From Gammaproteobacteria bacterium (lineage in GTDB: Bacteria > Pseudomonadota > Gammaproteobacteria > Pseudomonadales > Pseudomonadaceae), in NCBI GenBank assembly GCA_012728415.1, contig JAAYFD010000062.1, forward strand, positions 1 to 36,934: a DNA stretch of 36,934 nt, in the 5' to 3' direction. Positions 7,108-16,143 of the stretch are shown here, in pieces. The notes beneath the pieces were generated by a model. It had not been told where the DNA came from and made no database searches. It saw only the letters and a list, made by a program, of their open reading frames with translations. Position 1 is the stretch's first letter, and every line of letters starts with the position of its first letter. The translations under genes and the position numbers were made by a program.

Positions 7108-7932
7108 ATGAGCAGCCAGTCCGTCGAATACAACAAATTGCAAAAACGCTTGCGTCGCCAGGCCGGTGAAGCCGTGGGTGATTTCAACATGATTGAGGAA
7201 GGCGACAAGATCATGGTGTGTCTGTCCGGTGGCAAAGACAGCTATGCCATGCTGGACATCCTGCTCTATCTGCAAAAAGTGGCTCCGATACGTTTTCAAC
7301 TGGTGGCCGTAAACCTGGATCAAAAACAGCCGGGTTTTCCGGAGCATGTCCTGCCTGGCTATCTGAGCAAGCAGGGAGTGGAGTATCACATCATCGAAAA
7401 GGATACCTACTCGGTGGTGAAGGAAAAAATCCCCGAAGGCAAGACCACATGCTCGCTGTGTTCACGCCTGCGCCGCGGCACCCTGTATACCTTCGCCGAT
7501 GAAATAGGGGCAACCAAGATGGCGCTGGGTCATCACCGTGATGACATTCTGGAAACTTTTTTTCTTAACCTGTTTTATGGCGGCACCCTGAAAGCCATGC
7601 CGCCCAAGTTATTGTCGGATGACGGTCGCAATGTAGTGATCCGTCCATTGGCCTACTGCAAAGAAGCTGATATTGCCAAGTATGCTGCATACCGGGAGTT
7701 TCCCATTATTCCGTGCAACCTGTGCGGCTCACAGGACAATTTGCAGCGCCAGGTGGTCAAGGCAATGCTGCAAGAGTGGGAGAAGAGGACACCGGGGCGT
7801 ACAGAGGTTATGTTTCGTGCCTTGCAGAATGTGGTTCCGTCACAGCTCGCCGACCGAAACCTGTTTGACTTTGCCAGCCTGAAGATCGATGAGCAGGCCG
7901 TTCCGCGCTTTATTGACGCAATGAGCATTTAA
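7108..7932 (+). CDS. ttcA: tRNA 2-thiocytidine(32) synthetase TtcA
   Basis: 274 residues. TtcA thiolates cytidine 32 of certain tRNAs with ATP and an Fe-S cluster. The PP-loop ATPase motif SGGKDS lies near residue 40, [10 protein letters not shown] supplies the central Cys-X2-Cys, and CNLCGSQ follows. [20 protein letters not shown] is the conserved core. Starts at 7096 (GTG), 7102 and 7108 (ATG) are in frame. 7108 is chosen because GGTGAG lies 7 nt before it. Single gene with its own promoter, divergent from the DnaJ-related gene. Confidence 0.95.
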   Translation: MSSQSVEYNKLQKRLRRQAGEAVGDFNMIEEGDKIMVCLSGGKDSYAMLDILLYLQKVAPIRFQLVAVNLDQKQPGFPEHVLPGYLSKQGVEYHIIEKDTYSVVKEKIPEGKTTCSLCSRLRRGTLYTFADEIGATKMALGHHRDDILETFFLNLFYGGTLKAMPPKLLSDDGRNVVIRPLAYCKEADIAKYAAYREFPIIPCNLCGSQDNLQRQVVKAMLQEWEKRTPGRTEVMFRALQNVVPSQLADRNLFDFASLKIDEQAVPRFIDAMSI

Positions 7933-8265
7933 GAAAACAGACAACTCATGCTGGTCAGGCGGTCAGCATCAGGTACAAACAGGAGGTGTTTGTAGAGTTC
8001 TGTGGGTGGCTGGGCACTTTGCGCGCTCCGCGCATGACTTCCTTTGTTGAAAGAAGCCCGGCCAATTCAGGAGCAGCACACCCCAGGATTACAGTGACGA
8101 GCCTGATTGATTTGTTACCAGCCTTTTTTTGGACAGAAAAGCAATAAAAGTGGACGTGACATGAAGGGCACAGCAAGTCGTCCATAGCCCTTCGCAGGCA
8201 GCCTCTATGGTTGTTGGCCTGAAACTTGCATCATTGGTTTATATCTCAGTAAAGGAGACCGAATC
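7933..8265. other. Intergenic region upstream of fliK
   Basis: No convincing gene. It contains an imperfect stem ATGCTG/CAGCAT (7948-7969) just after ttcA and a perfect short stem TGCGCG-CTC-CGCGCA (8020-8034). Neither is followed by a strong T-run, so a rho-independent ttcA terminator is not proven. The last 50 bp hold the fliK sigma-54 promoter and ribosome site. Short open frames here lack coding character. Confidence 0.5.
8215..8230 (+). promoter_or_regulatory. Sigma-54 promoter of the fliK flagellar operon
   Basis: TGGCCT-GAAAC-TTGCA matches the RpoN consensus TGGCAC-N5-TTGCA, with correct GG to GC spacing. It ends 35 nt before the fliK ATG, and AAAGGAG (8251-8257) is the ribosome site. 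Polar flagellar genes of Pseudomonas and relatives depend on RpoN with FleQ-type activators, which fits this position. Confidence 0.75.
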
Positions 8266-9612
8266 ATGACAATGATGGCCAGCTTTTTATTGCAGCCTGC
8301 TACCGCCAAGGGTGGCGTTCAGGCTCCGGCAGCCGATCAGGGTAAAGCCAGTGAACTTCGTCCAGCACAGACCGGGCAGGATTTCTCCCGTGTGTTGCAA
8401 GAGCAACGTCAGAGCATGGATATCAAGAACCCTGCGCCCCCACCGCGGCAACAGCAGACTGCGCGACCTGCAGACAGCCAGACGGATAACGTCCGTCGTG
8501 AAGACAGAAAAGAATCTCAACGAACCAGTTCGGAGAAGCCTGCAGGCGCCAGCAAAAAGCCTGCCGCTAATAATGCTGGAACTACAGAAACCACGGTGCG
8601 TCAAAAACATGACGATCACGTAGAAAATACAGATGGCCTCGACCAGGTCACGGTTGAGGGCGACAGCGGTCTGGATGGCGAAGAAATTCCAGGGCATCTT
8701 GACCCGCTGCTCGAACAAATAATCCAGGCACAAAGCGAGCTCGAAAACGAAACGACTGATGTGCTGGAGGCTCTTGATGGAGCGGATGTCGCCGGACACC
8801 TGTTGGCCATGATTCAAGGCGGGGGAGTGTCAGCTACGGCCGGGGCGCCAGCTTCTGCTGGCAAGGACGTGACAGCTGCGCAGCCCTCAGGTGGTCAGAC
8901 AGGCCAGCCGGCGGGGATATTGCCTGGTCATGCTGACAAGACAGAAGTCGAACTGGCCGCAGATGAGAGTGAACCACTGTTTGAGCTGGATGCAACAGAA
9001 GAAAGCCAGCCTCTGATTAGTCGTCTGTTGACGGCAGCCGCAGCAAACCCAGCACGCAATGAGCCTGTTGCCGGGCAGGCTACCAGAGCGGACAGTGTGA
9101 CCGCAGCAGGTGAGGTGCGTAGTGACACTCTGCTGCGCAGCGAAGCAGTTCAGTCTGCACAGGCTGCGCGCCAGTTGCCTGCCCAGGCACCACTTAACAT
9201 GCAGCAGCCCGGCTGGAACCGGGAGCTGGTCGACAAGGTTATGTGGCTGTCATCGCAGAACCTCAAATCCGCCGAAATCAAACTTAATCCGGCTGAGCTG
9301 GGCCGTCTCGATATTCGCGTCCAGGTTGGTCAAGAACATACCCAAATTACCTTTTCCAGTGCTCACGCTGGTGTCCGTGATTCGCTTGATGGCCAGATGC
9401 ACCGGTTACGAGAGCTGCTGGAGCAGCAGGGCATGAGCAATGTGGATGTTGAAGTGGCTGATCAGTCACAGCAGGAGCATCAGCACAGCAATGAAGGAAC
9501 TTCCGTTGCCGGTCGTGATGGACGAGCCGGTGCTGATGAAGTGCTGGTGGCTGAAAGCGAAGTTGAGCAGCAAGAGCAAGGGCATGCCGGCCTTGTCAGT
9601 TATTACGTCTGA
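8266..9612 (+). CDS. fliK: Flagellar hook-length control protein FliK
   Basis: 448 residues. The first 300 or so are low-complexity, rich in Ala, Gln, Glu and Gly, typical of the variable FliK ruler region. The C-terminal hook-length domain is clear: NRELVDKVMWLSSQNLKSAE, then IKLNPAELGRLDIRVQV and VRDSLDGQMHRLRELLEQQG, ending in a Glu/Gln-rich tail. FliK measures the hook and switches the export gate (FlhB) from hook to filament substrates. First gene of the cluster, with an AAAGGAG ribosome site. Confidence 0.93.
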   Translation: MTMMASFLLQPATAKGGVQAPAADQGKASELRPAQTGQDFSRVLQEQRQSMDIKNPAPPPRQQQTARPADSQTDNVRREDRKESQRTSSEKPAGASKKPAANNAGTTETTVRQKHDDHVENTDGLDQVTVEGDSGLDGEEIPGHLDPLLEQIIQAQSELENETTDVLEALDGADVAGHLLAMIQGGGVSATAGAPASAGKDVTAAQPSGGQTGQPAGILPGHADKTEVELAADESEPLFELDATEESQPLISRLLTAAAANPARNEPVAGQATRADSVTAAGEVRSDTLLRSEAVQSAQAARQLPAQAPLNMQQPGWNRELVDKVMWLSSQNLKSAEIKLNPAELGRLDIRVQVGQEHTQITFSSAHAGVRDSLDGQMHRLRELLEQQGMSNVDVEVADQSQQEHQHSNEGTSVAGRDGRAGADEVLVAESEVEQQEQGHAGLVSYYV

Positions 9613-9694
9613 CTGGTGTTTTATGCTGGCAGGTATCCCTTAAGATGCGCGCTTTGGGTACACTGTTGCCCAGATTGACAAAAGGAAACAAAAA

Positions 9695-10207
9695 ATGGCC
9701 AGGGGTACGACGTCTGATACAGGACAGCCGGTAGCGGCAAAGAAAAACAGGCTTAAACTGATCATGGTGGTTGCTGTGGCGCTGCTGGTGTCTGTCGGCT
9801 TGTCTGCTGCAGGCACCTGGTTTTTTCTCAGCAAGGATCGCCCACAGCAGAAAGAGGGTACGATACAACCCATTGCCCAGGCAAAACAGCAGGCGCTCTA
9901 TGAAAGTCTGGAGCCGGCTTTCGTGGTCAACTTTCAAACAGAGGGCCGCACACGCTATATGCAGGTCAGTCTGGCCTTGATGGCTCGTGACGAGCAACAG
10001 CTGGCCATGCTGCGCTCGCATATGCCAGCACTGCGTAACCAGCTGGTCATGCTGTTTTCTAGCCAGGACTTTGCCCAGCTGAATACGCCGCTAGGGCTGG
10101 ATATGCTGAAGCAGAAGGTCACTGCCACCGTGCAGGAGCTGGCTGTACGCGAGGTGGGTGTGCCTGTGGTTGAGCAGGTGTTGTTTACCAATTTTGTAAT
10201 GCAATAA
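9695..10207 (+). CDS. fliL: Flagellar basal body-associated protein FliL
   Basis: 170 residues. A short basic cytoplasmic tail is followed by one membrane segment (about 23-45, LIMVVAVALLVSVGLSAAG), then a periplasmic domain with the family pattern LEPAFVVNF and RYMQVSLALMARDE, ending in VLFTNFVMQ. FliL sits around the stator units and supports torque at high load. RBS AAAGGAAA precedes the ATG. It is 82 bp after fliK and 18 bp before fliM. Confidence 0.95.
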   Translation: MARGTTSDTGQPVAAKKNRLKLIMVVAVALLVSVGLSAAGTWFFLSKDRPQQKEGTIQPIAQAKQQALYESLEPAFVVNFQTEGRTRYMQVSLALMARDEQQLAMLRSHMPALRNQLVMLFSSQDFAQLNTPLGLDMLKQKVTATVQELAVREVGVPVVEQVLFTNFVMQ

Positions 10208-10225
10208 GCGCAAGCGGAGAGCGTT

Positions 10226-11197
10226 ATGGCCGTTCAGGATCTGTTGTCACAGGATGAAATTGATGCGCTGCTGCATGGCGTTGATGACGGGCTGGTGGAG
10301 ACCGAAGAAGAAGCTGCCGTCGGGGGTATCAAAAGCTATGACCTGACCAGTCAGGATCGTATTGTACGCGGGCGCATGCCAACGCTGGAGATGATCAACG
10401 AACGGTTTGCCCGCTATACGCGCATTAGCATGTTTAACCTGTTGCGCCGTACGGCAGATGTATCCGTGGGTGGTGTCCAGGTGATGAAGTTTGGTGAATA
10501 TGTGCACACTCTTTATGTGCCAACCAGTCTGAACCTGGTCAGAATGAAGCCGCTGCGTGGTACCTGCCTGTTCGTGCTGGACTCGCGACTGGTATTCAAG
10601 CTGGTGGACAACTTTTTTGGTGGTGACGGGCGTCATGCAAAGATTGAGGGGCGTGAATTTACACCGACTGAACTGCGTGTGATTCGCATGGTATTGGAAC
10701 AGGCTTTCGTTGATTTGAAGGAAGCCTGGCATGCAGTACTGGATGTTGACTTTGAGTACATGAACTCCGAGGTCAATCCGGCACTGGCCAATATCGTCAA
10801 CCCCAGTGAAGTGGTCGTTGTTTCTGCCTTCCATGTTGAGCTGGATGGCGGTGGGGGTGAAATGCAGATCACCTTCCCGTATTCGATGATCGAACCGATT
10901 CGGGAAATGCTTGATGCCGGCTTCCAATCGGATCTGGATGGCCATGACGAACGCTGGAGCAAATCGATCCAGGAAGATATTCTGGATGTTCGTGTACCAA
11001 TCCAGTCAACCGTGGTGCGCTGTGAATTGCGCTTGCGCGATATCCTCGCCATGAAACCGGGCGATGTCATTCCGGTAGAAATGCCCGAACACATGCTATT
11101 GCGGGCTAACGGGGTTCCAACTTTCAAAGTTCAGCTGGGCTCCCATCAGGGAAACCTGGCTTTGCAGGTACTTGGACCGGTTGAACGGTCACGATAA
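10226..11197 (+). CDS. fliM: Flagellar motor switch protein FliM
   Basis: 323 residues. The N-terminal LLSQDEIDALLHGV is the conserved CheY-P binding peptide. The middle domain (RYTRISMFNLLRRTADV, then the EFTPTELRVIRMVLEQAF stretch) forms the C-ring wall, and the C-terminal SpoA-like domain ends ALQVLGPVERSR. It controls rotation direction with FliG and FliN. RBS GGAGA; overlapping operon context with fliN 21 bp downstream. Confidence 0.98.
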   Translation: MAVQDLLSQDEIDALLHGVDDGLVETEEEAAVGGIKSYDLTSQDRIVRGRMPTLEMINERFARYTRISMFNLLRRTADVSVGGVQVMKFGEYVHTLYVPTSLNLVRMKPLRGTCLFVLDSRLVFKLVDNFFGGDGRHAKIEGREFTPTELRVIRMVLEQAFVDLKEAWHAVLDVDFEYMNSEVNPALANIVNPSEVVVVSAFHVELDGGGGEMQITFPYSMIEPIREMLDAGFQSDLDGHDERWSKSIQEDILDVRVPIQSTVVRCELRLRDILAMKPGDVIPVEMPEHMLLRANGVPTFKVQLGSHQGNLALQVLGPVERSR

Positions 11198-11218
11198 TTT
11201 GAACAGGCAGGATGAACA

Positions 11219-11680
11219 ATGACCGACGAACATGAAGAAGAAGTAACCAGCGAAGAGCAGGCCCTGGCAGACGAGTGGGCTGCGGCACTGGCCGAGGCGG
11301 GGGACTCTAGCCAGGATGATATTGATGCCATGCTGGCACAGGCTGCCGAGCCGGAGCCAGCTCCGGTTCCCCAGTTTGATCATGGCCCGGAAAGCTCCGG
11401 GGAAAAGGTTAGCCTGGATGGCCCCAACCTGGACGTGATTCTGGATATTCCCGTGGCCATTTCCATGGAGGTGGGCAGTACCGACATTACCATTCGCAAC
11501 CTGCTGCAACTCAACCAGGGGTCGGTAGTAGAACTTGACCGCCTGGCGGGTGAGCCACTGGATGTGCTGGTCAATGGCACTCTTATTGCTCATGGCGAAG
11601 TGGTGGTGGTGAATGAGAAGTTTGGTATCAGACTGACCGATGTCATCAGTCCCAGTGAACGCATCAAGCGTCTGCGCTGA
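11219..11680 (+). CDS. fliN: Flagellar motor switch protein FliN
   Basis: 153 residues. The first 65 or so are acidic and variable, with a SQDDIDAMLAQA segment echoing the FliM N-terminal peptide. The C-terminal SpoA domain is typical: LDIPVAISMEVGSTDITIRN, LNQGSVVELDRLAGEPLDVL and VVVNEKFGIRLTDVISPSER. It forms the base of the C-ring and docks the export ATPase complex. The ATG is preceded by AGGA. Confidence 0.97.
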   Translation: MTDEHEEEVTSEEQALADEWAAALAEAGDSSQDDIDAMLAQAAEPEPAPVPQFDHGPESSGEKVSLDGPNLDVILDIPVAISMEVGSTDITIRNLLQLNQGSVVELDRLAGEPLDVLVNGTLIAHGEVVVVNEKFGIRLTDVISPSERIKRLR

Positions 11681-11695
11681 GTGTCGGTGAGTCTG

Positions 11696-12202
11696 ATGAA
11701 CATTGCCGTATTGCGTTTTTTGCTGCTGGCCCCTGCATTGTTGGCTGGCAGCTTGCATGTGTGGGCAGAAGAGGGAACCCAGGCAGCAGCCCGGTTAACA
11801 GAGCAAACTGGCACCTTGAGCCGGAGTGCGGCTACGGCAGAAATTGGCGGGCAGATGATCCAGCTGCTACTTGGCTTGTTGTTGGTGGTTGGGCTAATTT
11901 TTCTGCTGGCCTGGCTGGCCAGGCGGCTTCAGCAGCAGCTGCCTGGTGGCAAGCGTAGTGACACTATCCAGTTGTTGGCTACCAGGCCGCTTGGACCACG
12001 TGAGCGCCTGTTGCTGGTTCAGGTCGGCAGGGAACAGGTGTTGCTGGGGTTGACGCCAGGCAGTATTGAAACGCTGCATGTGTTGCAGGAGCCGATTGCT
12101 GTTGCTGCAGATGAAGTGCAGACGGCCGGAGCTTTTGCCCAGCGCCTGAAACAGGCCCTGGGCCAGAGTGACAGAGATACTGACGACAAGGATCCCAGAT
12201 AA
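11696..12202 (+). CDS. fliO: Flagellar biosynthesis protein FliO
   Basis: 168 residues from the ATG at 11696. A GTG at 11681, touching the fliN stop, would add five residues. GGTGAG before 11696 favours the shorter form. There is an N-terminal hydrophobic signal-like segment ([20 protein letters not shown]), a second membrane helix ([20 protein letters not shown]), then a basic cytoplasmic domain with [22 protein letters not shown], the FliO/FliZ signature. FliO helps assemble the FliP ring of the export gate. Its stop overlaps the fliP start by one base. Confidence 0.93.
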   Translation: MNIAVLRFLLLAPALLAGSLHVWAEEGTQAAARLTEQTGTLSRSAATAEIGGQMIQLLLGLLLVVGLIFLLAWLARRLQQQLPGGKRSDTIQLLATRPLGPRERLLLVQVGREQVLLGLTPGSIETLHVLQEPIAVAADEVQTAGAFAQRLKQALGQSDRDTDDKDPR

Positions 12203-12960
12203 TGCGCTGGTTACAGGTTTTGCTATTGCTGGTCGGGCCACTGCTGGCTGGCTGGGCCTTCGCAGCAGAAAGCAATCCGCTGGCAATTTCCGCCATCACC
12301 CTGACCACGGACGGTGAAGGTCAGCAGGAATACTCGGTCAGCCTGCAAATTTTGCTGATTATGACTGCGCTGGGCTTTATCCCGGCTTTTGTCATGCTGA
12401 TGACCAGCTTTACGCGGATCATTATTGTGTTCTCCATTCTGCGCCAGGCGTTAGGTCTGCAGCAGACACCGTCCAACCAGATCCTGCTGGGGCTGGCCAT
12501 GTTCCTGACCATTTTTGTCATGGCGCCGGTGTTTGAGCGCATCAATCAGGAAGCGCTTCAGCCCTACATGAACGAACAGCTCAGTGCCCAGGATGCACTG
12601 GCCCGGGCCGAAGTGCCGATCCGGGCCTTTATGCTGGCACAAACCCGCGAGACTGATCTCGAGCTGTTTATTCGTATTGCCAAGCGTACCGATATCGAAT
12701 CACCAGAGAGCACGCCGCTGAGCATTCTGATTCCGGCCTTTGTTACCTCCGAGCTGAAGACAGCCTTCCAGATCGGTTTCATGATTTTTATTCCATTTCT
12801 GATTGTTGATGTGGTGGTCGCCAGTGTTTTGATGTCAATGGGCATGATGATGCTGTCACCGCTGATTATTTCATTGCCGTTCAAAATCATGCTGTTTGTG
12901 CTGGTGGATGGCTGGACGCTAATCATCGGCACGCTGGCTAACAGCTTCGGTACTTTGTAA
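12202..12960 (+). CDS. fliP: Flagellar export gate protein FliP
   Basis: 252 residues, including a cleavable signal peptide (about 1-22, ending WAFA-AES). Conserved FliP motifs are visible: [40 protein letters not shown], and the C-terminal [20 protein letters not shown] with [11 protein letters not shown]. FliP forms the core pentamer of the FliPQR gate. The ATG overlaps the fliO stop codon. Confidence 0.98.
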   Translation: MRWLQVLLLLVGPLLAGWAFAAESNPLAISAITLTTDGEGQQEYSVSLQILLIMTALGFIPAFVMLMTSFTRIIIVFSILRQALGLQQTPSNQILLGLAMFLTIFVMAPVFERINQEALQPYMNEQLSAQDALARAEVPIRAFMLAQTRETDLELFIRIAKRTDIESPESTPLSILIPAFVTSELKTAFQIGFMIFIPFLIVDVVVASVLMSMGMMMLSPLIISLPFKIMLFVLVDGWTLIIGTLANSFGTL

Positions 12961-12970
12961 GGAGATACTG

Positions 12971-13240
12971 ATGACGCCCGAGATAGCGGTAGACCTGTTT
13001 CGTGAAGGACTGTGGCTGATGGCTATGGCGGTCGCGGTAATTATCACGCCAAGCCTGGTGGTAGGTCTGTTTGTTGCCATGTTCCAGGCGGCCACACAGA
13101 TCAACGAACAAACGCTGAGTTTTTTGCCGCGCTTGCTGGTCAGCTTTACCACTCTGATGATTATGGGCCCCTGGCTGGTGGCGCGCTGGCTCGATTTTAC
13201 CCAGAAGATCATGGAAAACATTCCATACCTGATTGGTTAG
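12971..13240 (+). CDS. fliQ: Flagellar export gate protein FliQ
   Basis: 89 residues with two membrane helices, exactly the FliQ size. The family pattern is visible: ALWLMAMAVAV-like first helix, VGLFVAMFQAATQINEQTLS and FLPRLLVSFTTLMIMGPW. It packs four copies around FliP/FliR. RBS AGGAGAT; 10 bp after fliP. Confidence 0.97.
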   Translation: MTPEIAVDLFREGLWLMAMAVAVIITPSLVVGLFVAMFQAATQINEQTLSFLPRLLVSFTTLMIMGPWLVARWLDFTQKIMENIPYLIG

Positions 13241-13248
13241 GTTAACCC

Positions 13249-14022
13249 ATGATTGGACTGGATGGCGGTGAAATCGGCAGCTGGATCAGCGGTTTTCTGT
13301 TACCGCTATTTCGTATTGCCAGCCTGTTGATGGTGATGCCGGTAATTGGCACACAGATGGTGCCGGCGCGTGTACGATTATACATGGCGTTGGCAATAAC
13401 GCTGGCACTGGCACCGGTACTGCCACCAATGCCACTGGTCGAAGCGCTTAGCCTGAAAGCAATAGTGTTGATCGGCGAGCAGATCTTGATTGGTGCGTTG
13501 CTTGGCTTTGCCCTGCAGCTGCTCTTTCATGTTTTTGTTTTTACCGGCCAGCTGGTTTCAATGCAGATGGGGCTTGGGTTTGCTTCCATGATGGACCCGG
13601 CGACCGGGGTTTCGGTGCCAGTGCTGGGCCAGTATTTGCTGATGCTGGTAACTCTGCTGTTCCTGGCCATGAACGGCCACTTGGTGGTGTTCGAGGTTGT
13701 GGCAGAAAGCTTCGTCACCCTGCCGGTAGGAGAGGGGTTGCCATTAGACAATTTTGCCCTGCTCAGCGGGCGTCTGGGCTGGGTGATCGGTGCCGCATTG
13801 CTGTTGGCATTGCCTGCGATCAGTGCGCTGCTGGTGATCAATATTGCCTTTGGTGTGATGACGCGTGCGGCGCCTCAATTAAACATATTTACCATCGGTT
13901 TTCCGCTGACGCTGATTTTGGGCATGATCATTTTCTGGATCTCCACCGCCGATGTGCTGGCCCACTTCGAACGCATGACGAGCGAAACCCTGCTGCTGAT
14001 GCGCGAAATGGTACGCGGCTGA
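13249..14022 (+). CDS. fliR: Flagellar export gate protein FliR
   Basis: 257 residues, highly hydrophobic with multiple membrane helices. Family motifs include LPLFRIASLLMVMPVIG near the N-terminus, the QMGLGFASMMDPATGVSVPV segment and RAAPQLNIFTIGFPLTLILG. It is the single-copy gate subunit that pairs with FlhB. It starts 8 bp after fliQ. A 134-bp gap follows before flhB. Confidence 0.97.
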   Translation: MIGLDGGEIGSWISGFLLPLFRIASLLMVMPVIGTQMVPARVRLYMALAITLALAPVLPPMPLVEALSLKAIVLIGEQILIGALLGFALQLLFHVFVFTGQLVSMQMGLGFASMMDPATGVSVPVLGQYLLMLVTLLFLAMNGHLVVFEVVAESFVTLPVGEGLPLDNFALLSGRLGWVIGAALLLALPAISALLVINIAFGVMTRAAPQLNIFTIGFPLTLILGMIIFWISTADVLAHFERMTSETLLLMREMVRG

Positions 14023-14156
14023 TGTACTGATTCCCGGTTTACGGCAGAGTTGTGAAGAAGAGGGTGGCGAGCTGGGTTCAGGCGTGTCTGAAAACCGGAG
14101 CAGGCGGCACATCCTGGCTATCCGTATCTGGATGCCAGGCATAAACAGGTGTAAGC

Positions 14157-15296
14157 ATGGCAGAAAACGAAAGCGGCGCTGAAAAAAGCGAAGAACCCAC
14201 GGCAAAGCGAAAGCAGCAAGCCCGGGAAAAAGGGGAAATTGCCCGTTCTCGTGAGCTGAATACCTTGGCGATCCTGCTCGGGGGAACCGCGGGCATGCTT
14301 TTGTTTGGTGCACACCTGGGCGGTAAAGTGTTGGAAATCATGCAGTTGAATTTCGACTTGCCCCGTGAGTTATTGTACAGCGACAGGCATATGTCACTGC
14401 ATCTGCTGTTTGCAGCCAAAAGTGCAGCTGAAGGCTTGTGGCCCTTGTTTCTCATCCTGTTGCTGGCGGCTGTAATCGGGCCGGTTGCACTGGGCGGATT
14501 CCTGTTTACCGTGGAGCCGCTTACACCAAAATTCAGCCGGTTAAATCCGCTGGCAGGGCTTAAGCGCATGTTCTCGGTCAAGTCTCTGGTGGAGCTGGTC
14601 AAGGCGTTAGCCAAGTTTGTTGTGGTGTTGCTGGTGGCTCTGCTGGTGTTGTCACGAGCACAGGACAGGTTGTTCGCGCTGGCCCACCAGCCACTTGAAC
14701 ATGCCATTCTTAGTGCCATGCAGACCATCGGTTGGTGTGCCTTCTGGCTGGCTTGCGCGATGATTCTCATTGCCGCTGTAGATGTACCCTTCCAGATGTG
14801 GGACAGCAAACAAAAATTGAAAATGACCAAGCAAGAGGTCAAGGATGAGCATAAGGATACTGAGGGCAAGCCTGAAGTGAAAGGGCGCATACGCCGTTTG
14901 CAAATGGAAATGGCTCAGCGGCGCATGATGGAGTCGGTACCGGAAGCAGACGTTGTAATTACCAACCCGACACACTTCTCGGTGGCCTTGAAATATGACG
15001 AAAATGGCAACCGTGCACCGGTCCTGCTGGCCAAGGGGGGAGATAATCTGGCACTGAAGATCCGTGAAATTGCCAATCAGCACCAGATCGTCATTCTGGA
15101 ATCGCCACCATTGGCACGAGCGCTTTATTACTCCACAGAGCTGGATGAAGAGATTCCGGCCGGGTTGTATATGGCTGTGGCTCAAGTACTGGCTTATGTT
15201 TACCAGTTGCGTCAGTACCATGCGGGCAAAGGCAAACGGCCACAACCGCCGGGTGAAAACTTGCCAATTCCGAACGAGCTCAGGCGGGACGAATAA
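14157..15296 (+). CDS. flhB: Flagellar export switch protein FlhB
   Basis: 379 residues. The N-terminus SGAEKSEEPTAKRKQQAREK is typical and four membrane helices follow. The cytoplasmic domain contains the autocleavage site N270-P271-T-H (VVITNPTHFSVALKY). FlhB changes export specificity from hook to filament after FliK action. It is the last gene of the flagellar run here. flhA, which often follows in Pseudomonas, is not in the window. The RBS is weak. Confidence 0.97.
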   Translation: MAENESGAEKSEEPTAKRKQQAREKGEIARSRELNTLAILLGGTAGMLLFGAHLGGKVLEIMQLNFDLPRELLYSDRHMSLHLLFAAKSAAEGLWPLFLILLLAAVIGPVALGGFLFTVEPLTPKFSRLNPLAGLKRMFSVKSLVELVKALAKFVVVLLVALLVLSRAQDRLFALAHQPLEHAILSAMQTIGWCAFWLACAMILIAAVDVPFQMWDSKQKLKMTKQEVKDEHKDTEGKPEVKGRIRRLQMEMAQRRMMESVPEADVVITNPTHFSVALKYDENGNRAPVLLAKGGDNLALKIREIANQHQIVILESPPLARALYYSTELDEEIPAGLYMAVAQVLAYVYQLRQYHAGKGKRPQPPGENLPIPNELRRDE

Positions 15297-15465
15297 CTGC
15301 TCCGGTTCAGCACGGGCTCAGCTGGTTTTTGGCATCATGTACTGACGCCTTCTGGAGCAGGGTACAGGTTTTTATGGTTTACTCCCGTGACTGGGCACTG
15401 CTATCCGGCTGACACTGGGAGTTGTGCATAATCCATTTTCGGGTCGATTAGCTATAGGTATAAAA

Positions 15466-16143
15466 ATGAAACTGCTGGTGGTTGAAGATGAGGCTTTGTT
15501 GCGCCATCACCTGCATACGCGCTTGACAGAGGCGGGTCACGTGGTTGATGCCGTTGGAGATGCCGAAGAGGCGTTATTTCGGGCGGATGAATTCAATCAT
15601 GACTTGGCTGTGGTTGATCTTGGCCTGCCGGGAATGGATGGCATGGAGCTGATTCGTCAGCTGCGCAGCAAGGGATACACTTTTCCGGTGCTGATTTTGA
15701 CCGCGCGTGGCAACTGGCAGCACAAGGTTGAAGGTCTGGCAGCAGGTGCTGACGACTATGTGGTCAAGCCCTTCCAGTTTGAAGAGCTGGAAGCCAGGCT
15801 GAATGCTTTGTTGCGCAGATCATCCGGCTTTGTCCAGTCCACCATTGAGGCCGGCGTTTTGTCACTTGACCTGAACCGCAAACAGGCCCGTGTCAATGGA
15901 GAGGTTTTGCAGTTGACGGCCTACGAATACAGGATCCTTGAATACCTGATGCGCAATCATCAGCAGGTGATCGCCAAGGAACGGCTGATGGAGCAGCTTT
16001 ACCCCAATGATGAGGAGCGCGATGCCAATGTGGTTGAGGTGTTGGTGGGCCGCCTGAGGCGCAAGCTGGAAGGTGGCAATGGTTTCAGGCCCATAGAAAC
16101 AGTACGTGGACAAGGATATATTTTTAACGAGCATTGTCGGTGA
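15466..16143 (+). CDS. OmpR-family response regulator, PhoP-like
   Basis: 225 residues from the ATG at 15466, chosen because the receiver domain (MKLLVVEDEALLR) starts there. The phospho-acceptor is D51 (VVDLGLPGMDG), with acidic residues E7/D8 and a Lys in DDYVVKPF. The winged-helix DNA-binding domain (about 125-222) ends in VEVLVGRLRRKLEG and TVRGQGYIF. It overlaps the kinase gene (TGATG). The partner kinase is PhoQ-like. A GGTTT repeat ahead of it is spaced 9 bp instead of 11, so no PhoP box is claimed. The signal is unknown. Confidence 0.9.
   Translation: MKLLVVEDEALLRHHLHTRLTEAGHVVDAVGDAEEALFRADEFNHDLAVVDLGLPGMDGMELIRQLRSKGYTFPVLILTARGNWQHKVEGLAAGADDYVVKPFQFEELEARLNALLRRSSGFVQSTIEAGVLSLDLNRKQARVNGEVLQLTAYEYRILEYLMRNHQQVIAKERLMEQLYPNDEERDANVVEVLVGRLRRKLEGGNGFRPIETVRGQGYIFNEHCR

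Noticed and set aside
7948..7969. Terminator after ttcA (ATGCTG / CAGCAT)
   Set aside because: Short stem with a long loop and no T-run.
7955..8185. Possible minus-strand gene of 76 codons upstream of fliK
   Set aside because: No ribosome site, no recognisable domain, cysteine-rich random-looking translation.
15367..15381. PhoP box (GGTTTT / GGTTTA) ahead of the PhoP-like gene
   Set aside because: The repeat period is 9 bp, not the 11 bp of known PhoP boxes, and the half-sites match only partly.
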